Below are positions 15,804-23,051 of a DNA stretch of 34,975 nt, piece after piece. Both the position numbers and the translations under genes were made by a program. Under the pieces are notes generated by a model. It worked only from the letters and a program-made list of their open reading frames with translations, was not told where the DNA came from and made no database searches. The stretch is from positions 1-34,975 of the forward strand of contig PYIY01000058.1 in assembly GCA_003635195.1 (NCBI GenBank). Direction: 5' to 3'. Numbering within the stretch: the first letter of the stretch is position 1; the number at the start of each line of letters is the position of its first letter. The DNA is from Candidatus Poribacteria bacterium. GTDB lineage: Bacteria > Poribacteria > WGA-4E > WGA-3G.

Positions 15804-16475
15804 ATTCATACCCCTAAAATTGCCCCCTCACTGCTTGCTGCGGATTTCAGCCGCCTCGGTGAAGAGGTTAAACGGATCGTCGATGCAGGCGCGGATATGC
15901 TGCATTTTGATGTAATGGATGGCGAATTTGTTCCAAACTTTGGTATCAGTCCACCTTTTATTGCCGCTGTGCGTCAAATCACTCAGCTTCCATTTGATGT
16001 CCATATTATGGTAACGCATCCACTCCGTTATATCAAGGCACTTGCTACAGCAGGCGCAGACTTCATCACATTTCACATCGAAAGTGCTGATGAACCCTAC
16101 GAAGTGATTTCAGCAATCAAAGCGCACGGGCTTAAAGCCGGCTTGGCATTTTCACCGAAAACACCGACCACTGCTGTCACTTCCTATCTTTCAGATATTG
16201 ATTTGGTCTTACCTATGAGCGTTGAACCAGGATTCGGTGGGCAAGCCTTTCAACGCGAAACGCTTGGGAAAATTGCAGAATTGCAGCAAGTAATTCCACA
16301 ATTAAAGAGACCACTTGATATCTCTGTTGATGGGGGTGTAACTACAGAAGTCGCACCTCTCGCAATCCATCAAGGTGTGACGATCCTCGTCGCAGGGACT
16401 GCCATCTTCCGCAGTCAGGAACCAGAGGCGGTCATTGAAAAGCTTCGCACAGGCGGAACCGAAGATGTCGTTTGA
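15804..16475 (+). CDS. rpe: ribulose-phosphate 3-epimerase, probable ATT start
   Basis: Interconverts ribulose-5-P and xylulose-5-P. The mature-looking N-terminus is IHTPKIAPSLLAADFSRL. An ATG at 15735 exists but would add 23 unrelated residues and overlap the PASTA gene by 47 nt. The ATT at 15804 has a perfect AAGGAG at 15791-15796, seven nt upstream, and yields 223 residues, the family's normal size. Motifs HFDVMDGEFVPNFG, PFDVHIMV, MSVEPGFGGQ and ISVDGGV carry the metal and catalytic residues. rsmE follows after 3 nt. Confidence 0.94.
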   Translation: MHTPKIAPSLLAADFSRLGEEVKRIVDAGADMLHFDVMDGEFVPNFGISPPFIAAVRQITQLPFDVHIMVTHPLRYIKALATAGADFITFHIESADEPYEVISAIKAHGLKAGLAFSPKTPTTAVTSYLSDIDLVLPMSVEPGFGGQAFQRETLGKIAELQQVIPQLKRPLDISVDGGVTTEVAPLAIHQGVTILVAGTAIFRSQEPEAVIEKLRTGGTEDVV

Positions 16476-16478
16476 AAG

Positions 16479-17216
16479 ATGCACACTTTCTATGTCCCTC
16501 CTCCTCAGATCCTCACGGATACTGTTACAATTACCGGTTCGGAGCAACACCATCTCCGTAATGTTCTTCGTTTAACGTCCGGTGTGACCGTCCGCATTAT
16601 TGATGGGCAAGGCAGTGTTTATATCGCAGAAGTACTTGATACAGGCACAAATCGGGTATCAAGCGCAGCTCGGATTCTCAGTCATGAATCTCACGCAAAG
16701 GTGTCACCTGCCCTGACACTGTTCCAAGGACTTCCCAAGAATGATAAAATGGAATTGATTCTCCAGAAAACGACCGAAATCGGTGTCGCACAGATTGTGC
16801 CGATACACTCAGAGCATGCTTTACAAAACCCAAGCCAAAATCGGTATGAACGATGGCACCGTGTTGTTATCTCCGCCACGAAGCAGTGTAAACGCGCGTG
16901 GTTGCCTGAACTTTGTGAGTCACAGACATTTGAGGCATCTCTCGCACAACTCGAAAAATTTTCACTCCGCCTAATTCTCAACCCACAAATTGAACAGGAA
17001 TCGCAAGCACAGCATATCAAGACAGTTTTGCGGGCGAGGTCGCAACCTACCTCTATTGCACTCTTTGTTGGACCAGAAGGTGGTTTTTCTAAACAAGAAG
17101 TCACTGCCGCAATCGAAAGCGGATGCATACCTGTCACACTCGGCACAAACATCTTACGGACGGAAACCGCCGCGATTGTTGCTGTCGCCATTGCTGCTTA
17201 TGAATACCAACTATAG
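16479..17216 (+). CDS. rsmE: 16S rRNA (uracil-1498-N3)-methyltransferase
   Basis: 245 residues. It has an N-terminal PUA-like domain (VTITGSEQHHLRNVLRLTSG) and a SPOUT domain with KMELILQKTTEIGV, ALFVGPEGGFSKQEV and LGTNILRTETAAIVAVA, the trefoil-knot SAM-binding motifs of RsmE. It methylates U1498 of 16S rRNA. It starts 3 nt after rpe and ends an apparent operon fmt-PASTA-rpe-rsmE, followed by a hairpin repeat at 17243. Confidence 0.94.
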   Translation: MHTFYVPPPQILTDTVTITGSEQHHLRNVLRLTSGVTVRIIDGQGSVYIAEVLDTGTNRVSSAARILSHESHAKVSPALTLFQGLPKNDKMELILQKTTEIGVAQIVPIHSEHALQNPSQNRYERWHRVVISATKQCKRAWLPELCESQTFEASLAQLEKFSLRLILNPQIEQESQAQHIKTVLRARSQPTSIALFVGPEGGFSKQEVTAAIESGCIPVTLGTNILRTETAAIVAVAIAAYEYQL

Positions 17217-17242
17217 AGGGGACTTACGCATTCTGTCTTAAA

Positions 17243-17273
17243 GTCCCCCTGATAAGGGGGATTTAGGGGGTTA
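17243..17273 (+). repeat. CCCCCTGATAAGGGGG dispersed repeat, copy 2
   Basis: Perfect hairpin TCCCCC-TGATAA-GGGGGA followed by TTTAGGGGGTT, 27 nt after the rsmE stop. It is the second copy of the element at 7094-7124 and, like it, lies downstream of a plus-strand operon. It could terminate transcription, but has no T-tract. Confidence 0.75.
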
Positions 17274-17414
17274 AAGGACGGAAATTACTGCTTTTTGCGT
17301 CTCAATGTCCAATATTTGCTCAATTTGCGTAAAGCCTATGTAGAGATAATTCACGTGCGACCATTACTATTTGACTGCTTTAGGAAACTTTCTTTACTGA
17401 CAACTAAAAATTTG

Positions 17415-17443
17415 TTGACAAACTTCCATACTTTTTGTAAAAT
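17415..17443 (+). promoter_or_regulatory. strong sigma70-type promoter for the M20 hydrolase gene
   Basis: TTGACA at 17415-17420, a 17-bp spacer and TAAAAT at 17438-17443. The expected start (about 17450-17451) is directly at the ATG (17452), so the transcript would be leaderless or nearly so; no Shine-Dalgarno precedes the ATG. Confidence 0.75.
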
Positions 17444-17451
17444 TCCTGACT

Positions 17452-18576
17452 ATGGATGCAAAAGAATTGACCAAAACCCTCATCGGGTATAATACGGTAA
17501 GTCCGCTAAGCAACGTTGAGGTCATGGATTTTCTGACTGAAACCTTGGAAGCCATTGATTGTGAGATCGAACGGGTTGAATACAGGGATCCAGCCGGGGT
17601 GCTGAAGGTAAATCTCATCGCACGTAAAGGACCGGTGAACGGTGAACGTGGGTTGGCACTCCTTGGACACATAGATACTGTTCCGGCTATCGGCTGGTCG
17701 ATGGATCCTTTTGAGGCGCGGATCGCTGATGAGAAAATGTACGGTAGGGGCAGTTGTGATATGAAGGGCAGCGTTGCTTGTATGATTGAGGTTGCATCGC
17801 GCTATGCAGCATCAAAATTGGCGGCACCCCTCTACGTTGTCATCACAGCTGATGAAGAAGTGGGCTACCTCGGGGCAATTGCAGTCGCCGAAAAGTCGCA
17901 GATGTTCAAAAAGCATGGCTTTCCAAAGTATGGGATCGTCGGTGAACCAACGGAACTTCATGTGGTGTATGGGCACAAAGGAACTGTCCGTTTTGCTGTC
18001 ACAGCCCACGGGCGTGCAGCGCATAGCAGTACAGGTGAAGGCGACAACGCGAATCTAAAGTTAATTCCCTTTCTCGCAGAGATGCGGGACATTTATCAAG
18101 AGTTGACAACCGATACCCAGTATTTCAACGATGAATTCACACCGCCCTTTACAGATTGGAACATTACTATCAGTGATGACGAGTGTGCGGCGAATATTAC
18201 CTCTCCCTTAAGTGTGTGTAACATTAATTATCGTCCTATGCCGGGCGATGACGCACAGGTGTGGATAGACCGCGCACGCGACGCAGCCGAGAGACATGGG
18301 TTAATATTTGATCTGTATATTAATGCACCGCCGGTACGCACACCGCCTGATGCGGAGATTATTCAAGCAGCACTTGAAATAACCGGCGAAGCTGAACCCC
18401 GAACCGTCGCCTATGGCACCGATGCTACCGTCTTCGCACAGCACATGGAGACCGTTATCATCGGACCTGGAAGCATTCTACAGGCACATACCGTTGATGA
18501 GTGGATGACGTTAGACCAGTTCCCCAAAGCCGTCTCAATCTTTAGTCAGTTTGTGAACCGGTTTTGTGTGGCTTAG
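17452..18576 (+). CDS. M20-family metallo-amidohydrolase (ArgE/DapE/aminoacylase type)
   Basis: 374 residues. Metal and catalytic motifs are visible: H73-x-D75 in GHIDTVP, D103 in GSCDMKG, E135-E136 in TADEEVG and E165 in VGEPTE, plus a C-terminal GPGSILQAHTVDEW. Members remove an acyl group from N-acyl amino acids such as N-acetylornithine or succinyl-DAP. TAAAAT and ATG spacing suggest a leaderless mRNA. Overall it reads closest to acetylornithine deacetylase or its relatives, but no arginine or lysine genes are nearby to fix the substrate. Its 3' end overlaps convergent moaE by 35 nt. Confidence 0.9.
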   Translation: MDAKELTKTLIGYNTVSPLSNVEVMDFLTETLEAIDCEIERVEYRDPAGVLKVNLIARKGPVNGERGLALLGHIDTVPAIGWSMDPFEARIADEKMYGRGSCDMKGSVACMIEVASRYAASKLAAPLYVVITADEEVGYLGAIAVAEKSQMFKKHGFPKYGIVGEPTELHVVYGHKGTVRFAVTAHGRAAHSSTGEGDNANLKLIPFLAEMRDIYQELTTDTQYFNDEFTPPFTDWNITISDDECAANITSPLSVCNINYRPMPGDDAQVWIDRARDAAERHGLIFDLYINAPPVRTPPDAEIIQAALEITGEAEPRTVAYGTDATVFAQHMETVIIGPGSILQAHTVDEWMTLDQFPKAVSIFSQFVNRFCVA

Positions 18577-19003
18577 GAGCATCGAAAAAGACTGCATCCG
18601 GTTTCACCCATTCCGCTGCCCCATCTGCCCATATCTCACGTTTCCAGATAGGTACAATCTGCTTGAGGCGGTCCATCGCATATTTACAGGCTTCAAACCC
18701 GTCTTTGCGATGCGGAGACGCGACTGCTACCGCCACACTCACCTCGCCGATCTCTAACTTCCCGACGCGGTGAATCATCGCAACACGGTCAAGTCCCCAT
18801 TTCTCCGAGATTTCCTGCGCAATTTCCGCCATCTTTTTCTCTGCCATCGGCGGATACGCTTCGTATTCAAGGCATCTGACTGCTCTGCCATCGGTATTGT
18901 TCCGAACTGTACCGAAGAAAAGCACCACCGCGCCAGCATCCGGGCCCTCCACTGCTTCGCGCACCTCTGCACCTGTGATGACTTCGGTGGTGATTTTAAA
19001 CAT
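18542..19003 (-). CDS. moaE: molybdopterin synthase catalytic subunit MoaE
   Basis: 153 residues. MoaE carries sulfur from MoaD onto precursor Z (cPMP) to make molybdopterin. The motifs GAVVLFFGTVRNNTDGR, LEYEAYPPMAEKKM, HRVGKLEIGE and YAMDRLKQIVPIWKRE are intact, with the catalytic lysines K114 and K121. It follows moaD with an 8-nt overlap on the minus strand. Its 3' end runs 35 nt into the convergent M20 gene. Confidence 0.95.
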   Translation of the reverse strand: MFKITTEVITGAEVREAVEGPDAGAVVLFFGTVRNNTDGRAVRCLEYEAYPPMAEKKMAEIAQEISEKWGLDRVAMIHRVGKLEIGEVSVAVAVASPHRKDGFEACKYAMDRLKQIVPIWKREIWADGAAEWVKPDAVFFDAPKPHKTGSQTD

Positions 19004-19253
19004 CGGAGCCTCCCGTTACAGGCGGAATTAGAGCCACCTCATCTCCCTCGGTGAGTTCTGTATTTTCCGTAGCGTATTCCCAATTGACAGACATTTGCAT
19101 GACTTCATAGAACTCAGCAATTTCGGGCCATTCTTCTTCAAGCCGTTTTAAAATCGTTTTAACGGTAGCACCTTCCGGCAGATCCATCTCTTCTTCGGAT
19201 CTGTCCAGCATTTCGTGGCATACGGCAAAGTATTTAACTGTAACGTTCATCAA
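18996..19253 (-). CDS. moaD: molybdopterin synthase sulfur carrier MoaD with 3-residue tail after GlyGly
   Basis: 85 residues, ubiquitin-like fold (MNVTVKYFAVCHEML ... LTEGDEVALIPPVTGG). In MoaD the C-terminal Gly-Gly is adenylated by MoeB and thiocarboxylated, and it is normally the exact end. Here the codons after G81-G82 read SDV before the stop, because the stop lies inside the moaE start overlap (GATGTTTAA). The carrier would need proteolytic trimming, or a sequence error is present. The start could be M1 or M2. No moaA, moaC or moeB is in the window. IsrB lies 47 nt upstream on the same strand, so the original promoter may have been displaced. Confidence 0.9.
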   Translation of the reverse strand: MMNVTVKYFAVCHEMLDRSEEEMDLPEGATVKTILKRLEEEWPEIAEFYEVMQMSVNWEYATENTELTEGDEVALIPPVTGGSDV

Positions 19254-19300
19254 ATTCTTCGGTGTGGAAACCTCTAGAAGAAACGCCCAAGCAAAACACT

Positions 19301-20329
19301 TTAGGCGGGGGAGGAAACACCGCTCCTATAGTTAAAGTTTAGTTTTTTGAGTACTTTGAAATCAGATTGTTTTCCATGAGTTGTGAGGCGTTTCCCATCA
19401 AGACTGTAGATTGAAAACTCCCCCTTTGCGTTGATACCCGCGAGCCGTGTTAAGCCATATTTGATATGTCTAACAAGGGTGTTCTTGATCAATCCGTTTT
19501 TCAGGACAGTGCCACCATATCTGTCGCGGATGCCGCCTTTCTTTGGCACTTCTCTGTGGAGATTGCGCCTTGCTATCGGTAGTGGTGATATACAGAATAT
19601 ACTTGTGTTGTCAGGTATATTCGCGCCGCCTACAATGTGACGTGCCAAACACCAACTATCTACGCAGTGTACGTCAAAGGTTTCAGCAAGTTTCTTGGAA
19701 GATTTTTTCAGTCCAAGTCTATCTCTGATCGCTTTGGTTTCCCAACCTTGAAGTGTTATCAGTTGCCATCGCTTTTCTATTTCTGTATAGAACCACGATT
19801 TACCGACTTCCAACGGACTAAATGACATATTCCATTTCTTGGTATTCTTGAGAGTTCTTGCTCTAATGTCCTCTACACATACATGTGTAATAGGATACAG
19901 TTTAGATAACCACTGAAGAATACGTAACTTCCAATCCCATCTCGCACGTGTGCCAGCGGGAATACGCTGTTTGTTCGCTAAGCGGTTGGTTCTGTTCTTG
20001 CGGTTCGGACATTTCCGTGACCGCCTACCTTTACGCAACTCGCGACGCTTCTCAACTTTTTTACCGACCTTGCTATGAGCATCGGCTTGTATATTCAAGT
20101 AGGTATGTGTTTCTGATTTGACGGTAAAGCCTTCTTTCTTGCTACCGGGATCAACCCCAACAGCAATCTTTTGTGTAGCCCTATCAGAGGGTTCTTTGTT
20201 GAGACGGATACAATATATGCCATTATTGAAATACGGTGTTGCTTCGCCACGCTTGACGAGTTTTCTGGCGCGTGCGGCGTGCAGAGGCATGAGTTGCTGT
20301 CCGTCTTTGGTTTTCACAGGCACAAACAT
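19301..20329 (-). CDS. IsrB/IscB-like RNA-guided RuvC protein (RRXRR domain), no HNH
   Basis: 342 residues from ATG 20329, chosen over ATG 20386 because MFVPVKTKDGQQLMPLHAAR is the usual IscB-family beginning (PLMP domain) and GGGAG lies 11 nt upstream. It has RuvC-I with Asp in VGVDPGSKKEG, an Arg-rich bridge helix (KRRELRKGRRSRK), RuvC-II with Glu in HVCVEDIRA, RuvC-III with Asp in HCVDSW, and a C-terminal target-adjacent-motif region (RRNLHREVPKKGGIRDRYGG ... KHxKYGL type). Only about 70 residues separate RuvC-II and RuvC-III and none look like HNH (no DHH, no paired CxxC), so the protein fits IsrB, about 350 residues, an omega-RNA-guided nickase. No tnpA is nearby, so the element is non-autonomous. 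Confidence 0.82.
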   Translation of the reverse strand: MFVPVKTKDGQQLMPLHAARARKLVKRGEATPYFNNGIYCIRLNKEPSDRATQKIAVGVDPGSKKEGFTVKSETHTYLNIQADAHSKVGKKVEKRRELRKGRRSRKCPNRKNRTNRLANKQRIPAGTRARWDWKLRILQWLSKLYPITHVCVEDIRARTLKNTKKWNMSFSPLEVGKSWFYTEIEKRWQLITLQGWETKAIRDRLGLKKSSKKLAETFDVHCVDSWCLARHIVGGANIPDNTSIFCISPLPIARRNLHREVPKKGGIRDRYGGTVLKNGLIKNTLVRHIKYGLTRLAGINAKGEFSIYSLDGKRLTTHGKQSDFKVLKKLNFNYRSGVSSPA

Positions 20330-20545
20330 AAGTTTGTATTCTCCCTTACGGGGTATATGCTGCCCCTTCCAGATCACAGTATCCAAGTGGAATCAGACTT
20401 TGGGAGCATCCGAAACGTTGTGCTAACTGCCACGCCAAGACACCGCGATATATTACTGTAGTCAATAAGTTGCCCTCGTAATAGTTATAGGTTTGGCTAC
20501 CATCTATCACAAGCCTCGCCCTTTAGGGCGGGGTTATTGACAAGG
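20330..20545 (-). ncRNA. candidate omega-RNA upstream of IsrB
   Basis: IscB/IsrB guides are encoded just 5' of the protein gene. On the minus strand this segment starts with a CCGCCCTAAAGGGCGAGG hairpin (about 20513-20534), continues with a GGCTTGTG...GGTAGCC stem and ends with a GGGG-CAGCATATA-CCCC hairpin (about 20349-20366) just before the IsrB RBS. No protein reading frame of merit crosses it. The guide would be the 15-20 nt 5' of the first hairpin, at about 20536-20560. Boundaries are inferred, not measured. Confidence 0.5.
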
Positions 20546-20746
20546 CTCCCTCTTCAACAGAATTTTGATAGTTAACAGCATCCAAACTGCTCTAAAAGTA
20601 TATCACAAAACTCGTTATAAAGCAAAATCCAAAAACTGATAACTGACAACTAAAATTAAGTTTGATTTTTATCGTAGATGCTGCTACAATGAAAAGAGCG
20701 TGTGAATGTTGTTCACTTATTTTCGACGAAACGCAGGAGGTAAACT
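20546..20746 (+). other. non-coding upstream region of lipoprotein gene
   Basis: Contains the presumed insertion edge of the IsrB element, an AACTGATAACTGAC repeat unit at 20635-20648 and the promoter at 20662-20690. AGGAGG at about 20735-20740 serves the lipoprotein gene. Nothing else is recognisable. Confidence 0.5.
20662..20690 (+). promoter_or_regulatory. sigma70-type promoter for lipoprotein gene
   Basis: TTGATT at 20662-20667, 17-bp spacer, TACAAT at 20685-20690 preceded by TGC (extended -10). The leader to the ATG at 20747 is about 50 nt and contains an AGGAGG Shine-Dalgarno. Confidence 0.65.
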
Positions 20747-21358
20747 ATGAGACCGAAAGCGATTTGTTATCTGATCATCATGCTGCTCGTCACCGGCATG
20801 ATCAGCTGCGGCGGAGATGACGTTGACGACTCCGAACCCGCAGAAACGAAAACACCAACGACTACAGATTCGCAACCCGCAGAGCCAGCAGTAGTTGAAA
20901 GAAACATTGACTTTGCGGCTGAAGAAGAGGCGATTCGCGAACTTTATGCCGTGTACGCTACCGCCCACGGCGAAAAAGATGTTGATACCCTCGGAGACGT
21001 TTGGCTCAAAAAAGGATCAGACGACGTTTTTACCGCCTGGACCTTCTGGGCCGGCACTTTTGAGAGGAACAACGGATGGCAGGATGTAAACGATGCATGG
21101 GAGGGAATCTTCCGACTCCGCGCAGGAGCCGTGACAGTTAACATCACTTATATCGCTATTGATAGTAGAGGAAAAGAAGCCGTCTTACGGGGCGCATATA
21201 AATGGGGCAATCAGCAGGGCGATCTGATCTCCGCACTTGAAAAGGACGGTAAGGACTGGAAAATCCGCGCGATTGATTATACCGGCGGAAAGAACGGGAA
21301 ACAGGTCAAAGACCTAAATGAACCTGCCTATACCTTTGGAGAGATTGCCGAAGAATAA
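20747..21358 (+). CDS. lipoprotein with SnoaL/DUF4440-like (NTF2-fold) domain
   Basis: 203 residues. It has a lipoprotein signal (MRPKAICYLIIMLLVTGMISC, lipobox ending at C21), then a low-complexity acidic Thr/Pro/Glu linker (about 25-50) and an NTF2-like domain (about 55-175: AAEEEAIRELYAVYATAHGEKDVDTLGDVWLKKG ... W). NTF2-fold domains of this type bind small hydrophobic ligands or act as accessory parts of envelope proteins. It would be processed by LspA. It has a strong AGGAGG and its own promoter. The function is not predictable beyond the fold. Confidence 0.8.
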   Translation: MRPKAICYLIIMLLVTGMISCGGDDVDDSEPAETKTPTTTDSQPAEPAVVERNIDFAAEEEAIRELYAVYATAHGEKDVDTLGDVWLKKGSDDVFTAWTFWAGTFERNNGWQDVNDAWEGIFRLRAGAVTVNITYIAIDSRGKEAVLRGAYKWGNQQGDLISALEKDGKDWKIRAIDYTGGKNGKQVKDLNEPAYTFGEIAEE

Positions 21359-21411
21359 GGTTAACTTGTCGGATGGGTTTCTAACCCTAACCTTTTTAAC
21401 GACGCGAACAA

Positions 21412-21768
21412 ATGGACAAACTCATCGTCAAAGGCATACGGTTTCATGGCCACCACGGGGTCCCCGAAGCGGAACGGCAAGTTGGTGGCCATTATGAAGT
21501 CGATGCAACTTTAGGGTGCGCCCTTGTTAACCCCGGCAATACCGACGCACTCACGGACACGATTAATTACGCCGAAGTCGTTTCACGGATCGTTGAGATT
21601 GGTACGCAACAGTCGTTCCAACTCATTGAAGCACTCGCTGAAAAGATAGCATCCGTAATTTTAAAGCAATTCGCGGTGGATGAGGTACACCTCACCGTCA
21701 AAAAGTTACATCCTCCTATAGAGCAACCCATTGACTACTTCGCTGTTGAAATTTTCCGTAGAGCATAA
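21412..21768 (+). CDS. folB: dihydroneopterin aldolase
   Basis: 118 residues. It converts dihydroneopterin to 6-hydroxymethyl-dihydropterin and glycolaldehyde in folate synthesis. IVKGIRFHGHHGVPEAERQVGGHYEVD is the N-terminal signature with the catalytic Glu near E19/E21. INYAEVVSRIVEIG and K97 in HLTVKKLHPP follow. The tail overlaps the next gene by 38 nt. No other fol genes are adjacent. Confidence 0.93.
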   Translation: MDKLIVKGIRFHGHHGVPEAERQVGGHYEVDATLGCALVNPGNTDALTDTINYAEVVSRIVEIGTQQSFQLIEALAEKIASVILKQFAVDEVHLTVKKLHPPIEQPIDYFAVEIFRRA

Positions 21769-22954
21769 ATTCTCTATCGTCATTTGTCTCCTCTTAATGA
21801 CTGCCACCATTGGGCACGCTGGTGGCGAAAAAGAGGTGTTGTTTCCTGACCTAACCCCTGGCCTTCATCTCTACCGTTACAATTGGGATGTCGAGACGTG
21901 TGTGCTTTACGTCGCCGAGATGTCCCGCAATGAACCGACACTCCACTTTGAGGTAGCACTCGCAAATGCGCAGGTTTTAGGGAAAGAGACCGTCCGTTCT
22001 ATGGCGAACCGTCGGAACCAACGCGGGGATCGGCGTGTCCTTGTTGCAGTTAACGGCGGTTTCGGAGTCCTTGGAGATATGCGCGGCTATGGCGGTGTGT
22101 TAGAGAATTTGCATATCCAAGACGGTGAACTGATTACACAGCCGACAGATACCGAGGCATGCTTCGGCGTAACCGAGTCCGGCGAATTCTTGAGTTCTAC
22201 TGTGAAAATGGAAGCCAACATTCAGGTAGGCACACATACACTCTCACTCGGATGCATCAATCAGCGTAGACTTGATGGGTGTCAGGTAACGCTTTACACA
22301 CCACGACTCGGCGAATCGACACGTACCAACCGTCGTCGGGGCATAGAGGCGATAATTAGTGGACTTGCACTTCCATTGACACCAAACTATACGCACGCTT
22401 ATCGTGTAGAACAGGTTTCACGCGATGGAAACAACGTGATTCCGAGAGATGGAGCAATCCTCTGGATTAACGCACGACTGAAAGACCCAAGTGTATCTCA
22501 GTTCAGTGCTGGCGTAGGCGGTACGCTTAAACTCACCCTCTCACCACCCGAATGGAATCACGTCCAACACGCCATCGGCGGACGGCTCCGGCTCCTCAAG
22601 GACGGTAAGATAAATGAGACCCTCGTGAAAATGCACAACGAAGAGAAACGGCATACCCCCGGTAAACGGACACCTGTGCTAAATCTCAGCCACGAACCCC
22701 GAACCGCGCTCGGTTACAATGCAGATAAACTCTTTTTGATAGTCGCTGACGGACGGCAACCGAAATATAGCACCGGTCTAACGCTCTACGAACTCGCCAG
22801 CATTCTCATTGAACTCGGCGCAACCGAAGCGATCAATCTTGATGGCGGTTCCTCCAGCACTTTTGTTGTTAAAAATACCGTTATCAACAAACCGTCCGGA
22901 CAGCAGGAGCGTGATGTTCTGAATGCCGTCTTTATCACGGCAGATGTGCAGTAA
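21731..22954 (+). CDS. exported phosphodiester glycosidase family (NAGPA-like) protein
   Basis: 407 residues from a TTG inside folB; TTG 21746 is also possible, and both would leave a signal peptide (FSIVICLLLMTATIGHA). The family features are VLVAVNGGFG (about 101), GYGGVLENLHIQDGEL, GALGYN-type (here TALGYNADKLFLIVADGR) and a C-terminal LGATEAINLDGGSSSTFVV, the active-site motif of PF09992. Mammalian NAGPA uncovers phosphodiester-linked GlcNAc; bacterial members likely act on cell-surface glycans. It is translated from an overlapping start in folB, so the two are co-expressed. Confidence 0.86.
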   Translation: MTTSLLKFSVEHKFSIVICLLLMTATIGHAGGEKEVLFPDLTPGLHLYRYNWDVETCVLYVAEMSRNEPTLHFEVALANAQVLGKETVRSMANRRNQRGDRRVLVAVNGGFGVLGDMRGYGGVLENLHIQDGELITQPTDTEACFGVTESGEFLSSTVKMEANIQVGTHTLSLGCINQRRLDGCQVTLYTPRLGESTRTNRRRGIEAIISGLALPLTPNYTHAYRVEQVSRDGNNVIPRDGAILWINARLKDPSVSQFSAGVGGTLKLTLSPPEWNHVQHAIGGRLRLLKDGKINETLVKMHNEEKRHTPGKRTPVLNLSHEPRTALGYNADKLFLIVADGRQPKYSTGLTLYELASILIELGATEAINLDGGSSSTFVVKNTVINKPSGQQERDVLNAVFITADVQ

Positions 22955-22973
22955 GTCGCGATCACCCCTTCTA

Positions 22974-23029
22974 TAGGAGCGAGCTGTGCTCGCGACGTAT
23001 TTTCTCGTAGGAGCGAGCTGTGCTCGCGA
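22974..23029 (+). repeat. two REP-like palindromic units, TAGGAGCGAGCTGTGCTCGCGA
   Basis: Units at 22974-22995 and 23008-23029, with a 34-bp period. Each holds the hairpin GCGAGC-TGT-GCTCGC. A half unit (TGTAGGAGCGA) is at 7079-7089. They fill the gap between the phosphodiester glycosidase gene and the DNRLRE gene. They resemble bacterial REP elements in layout. Confidence 0.85.
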
Positions 23030-23051
23030 TATACAATCTTGGAGCCCCATT

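Noticed and set aside
22974..23029. CRISPR array
   Set aside because: Only two short palindromic units with a 12-bp gap; no spacers and no cas genes nearby. I saw no CRISPR array elsewhere.
22986..23051. N-terminal extension of the DNRLRE protein to ATG 22986
   Set aside because: It runs through two REP hairpins; TTG 23052 has GGAG seven nt upstream and a proper signal peptide after it.
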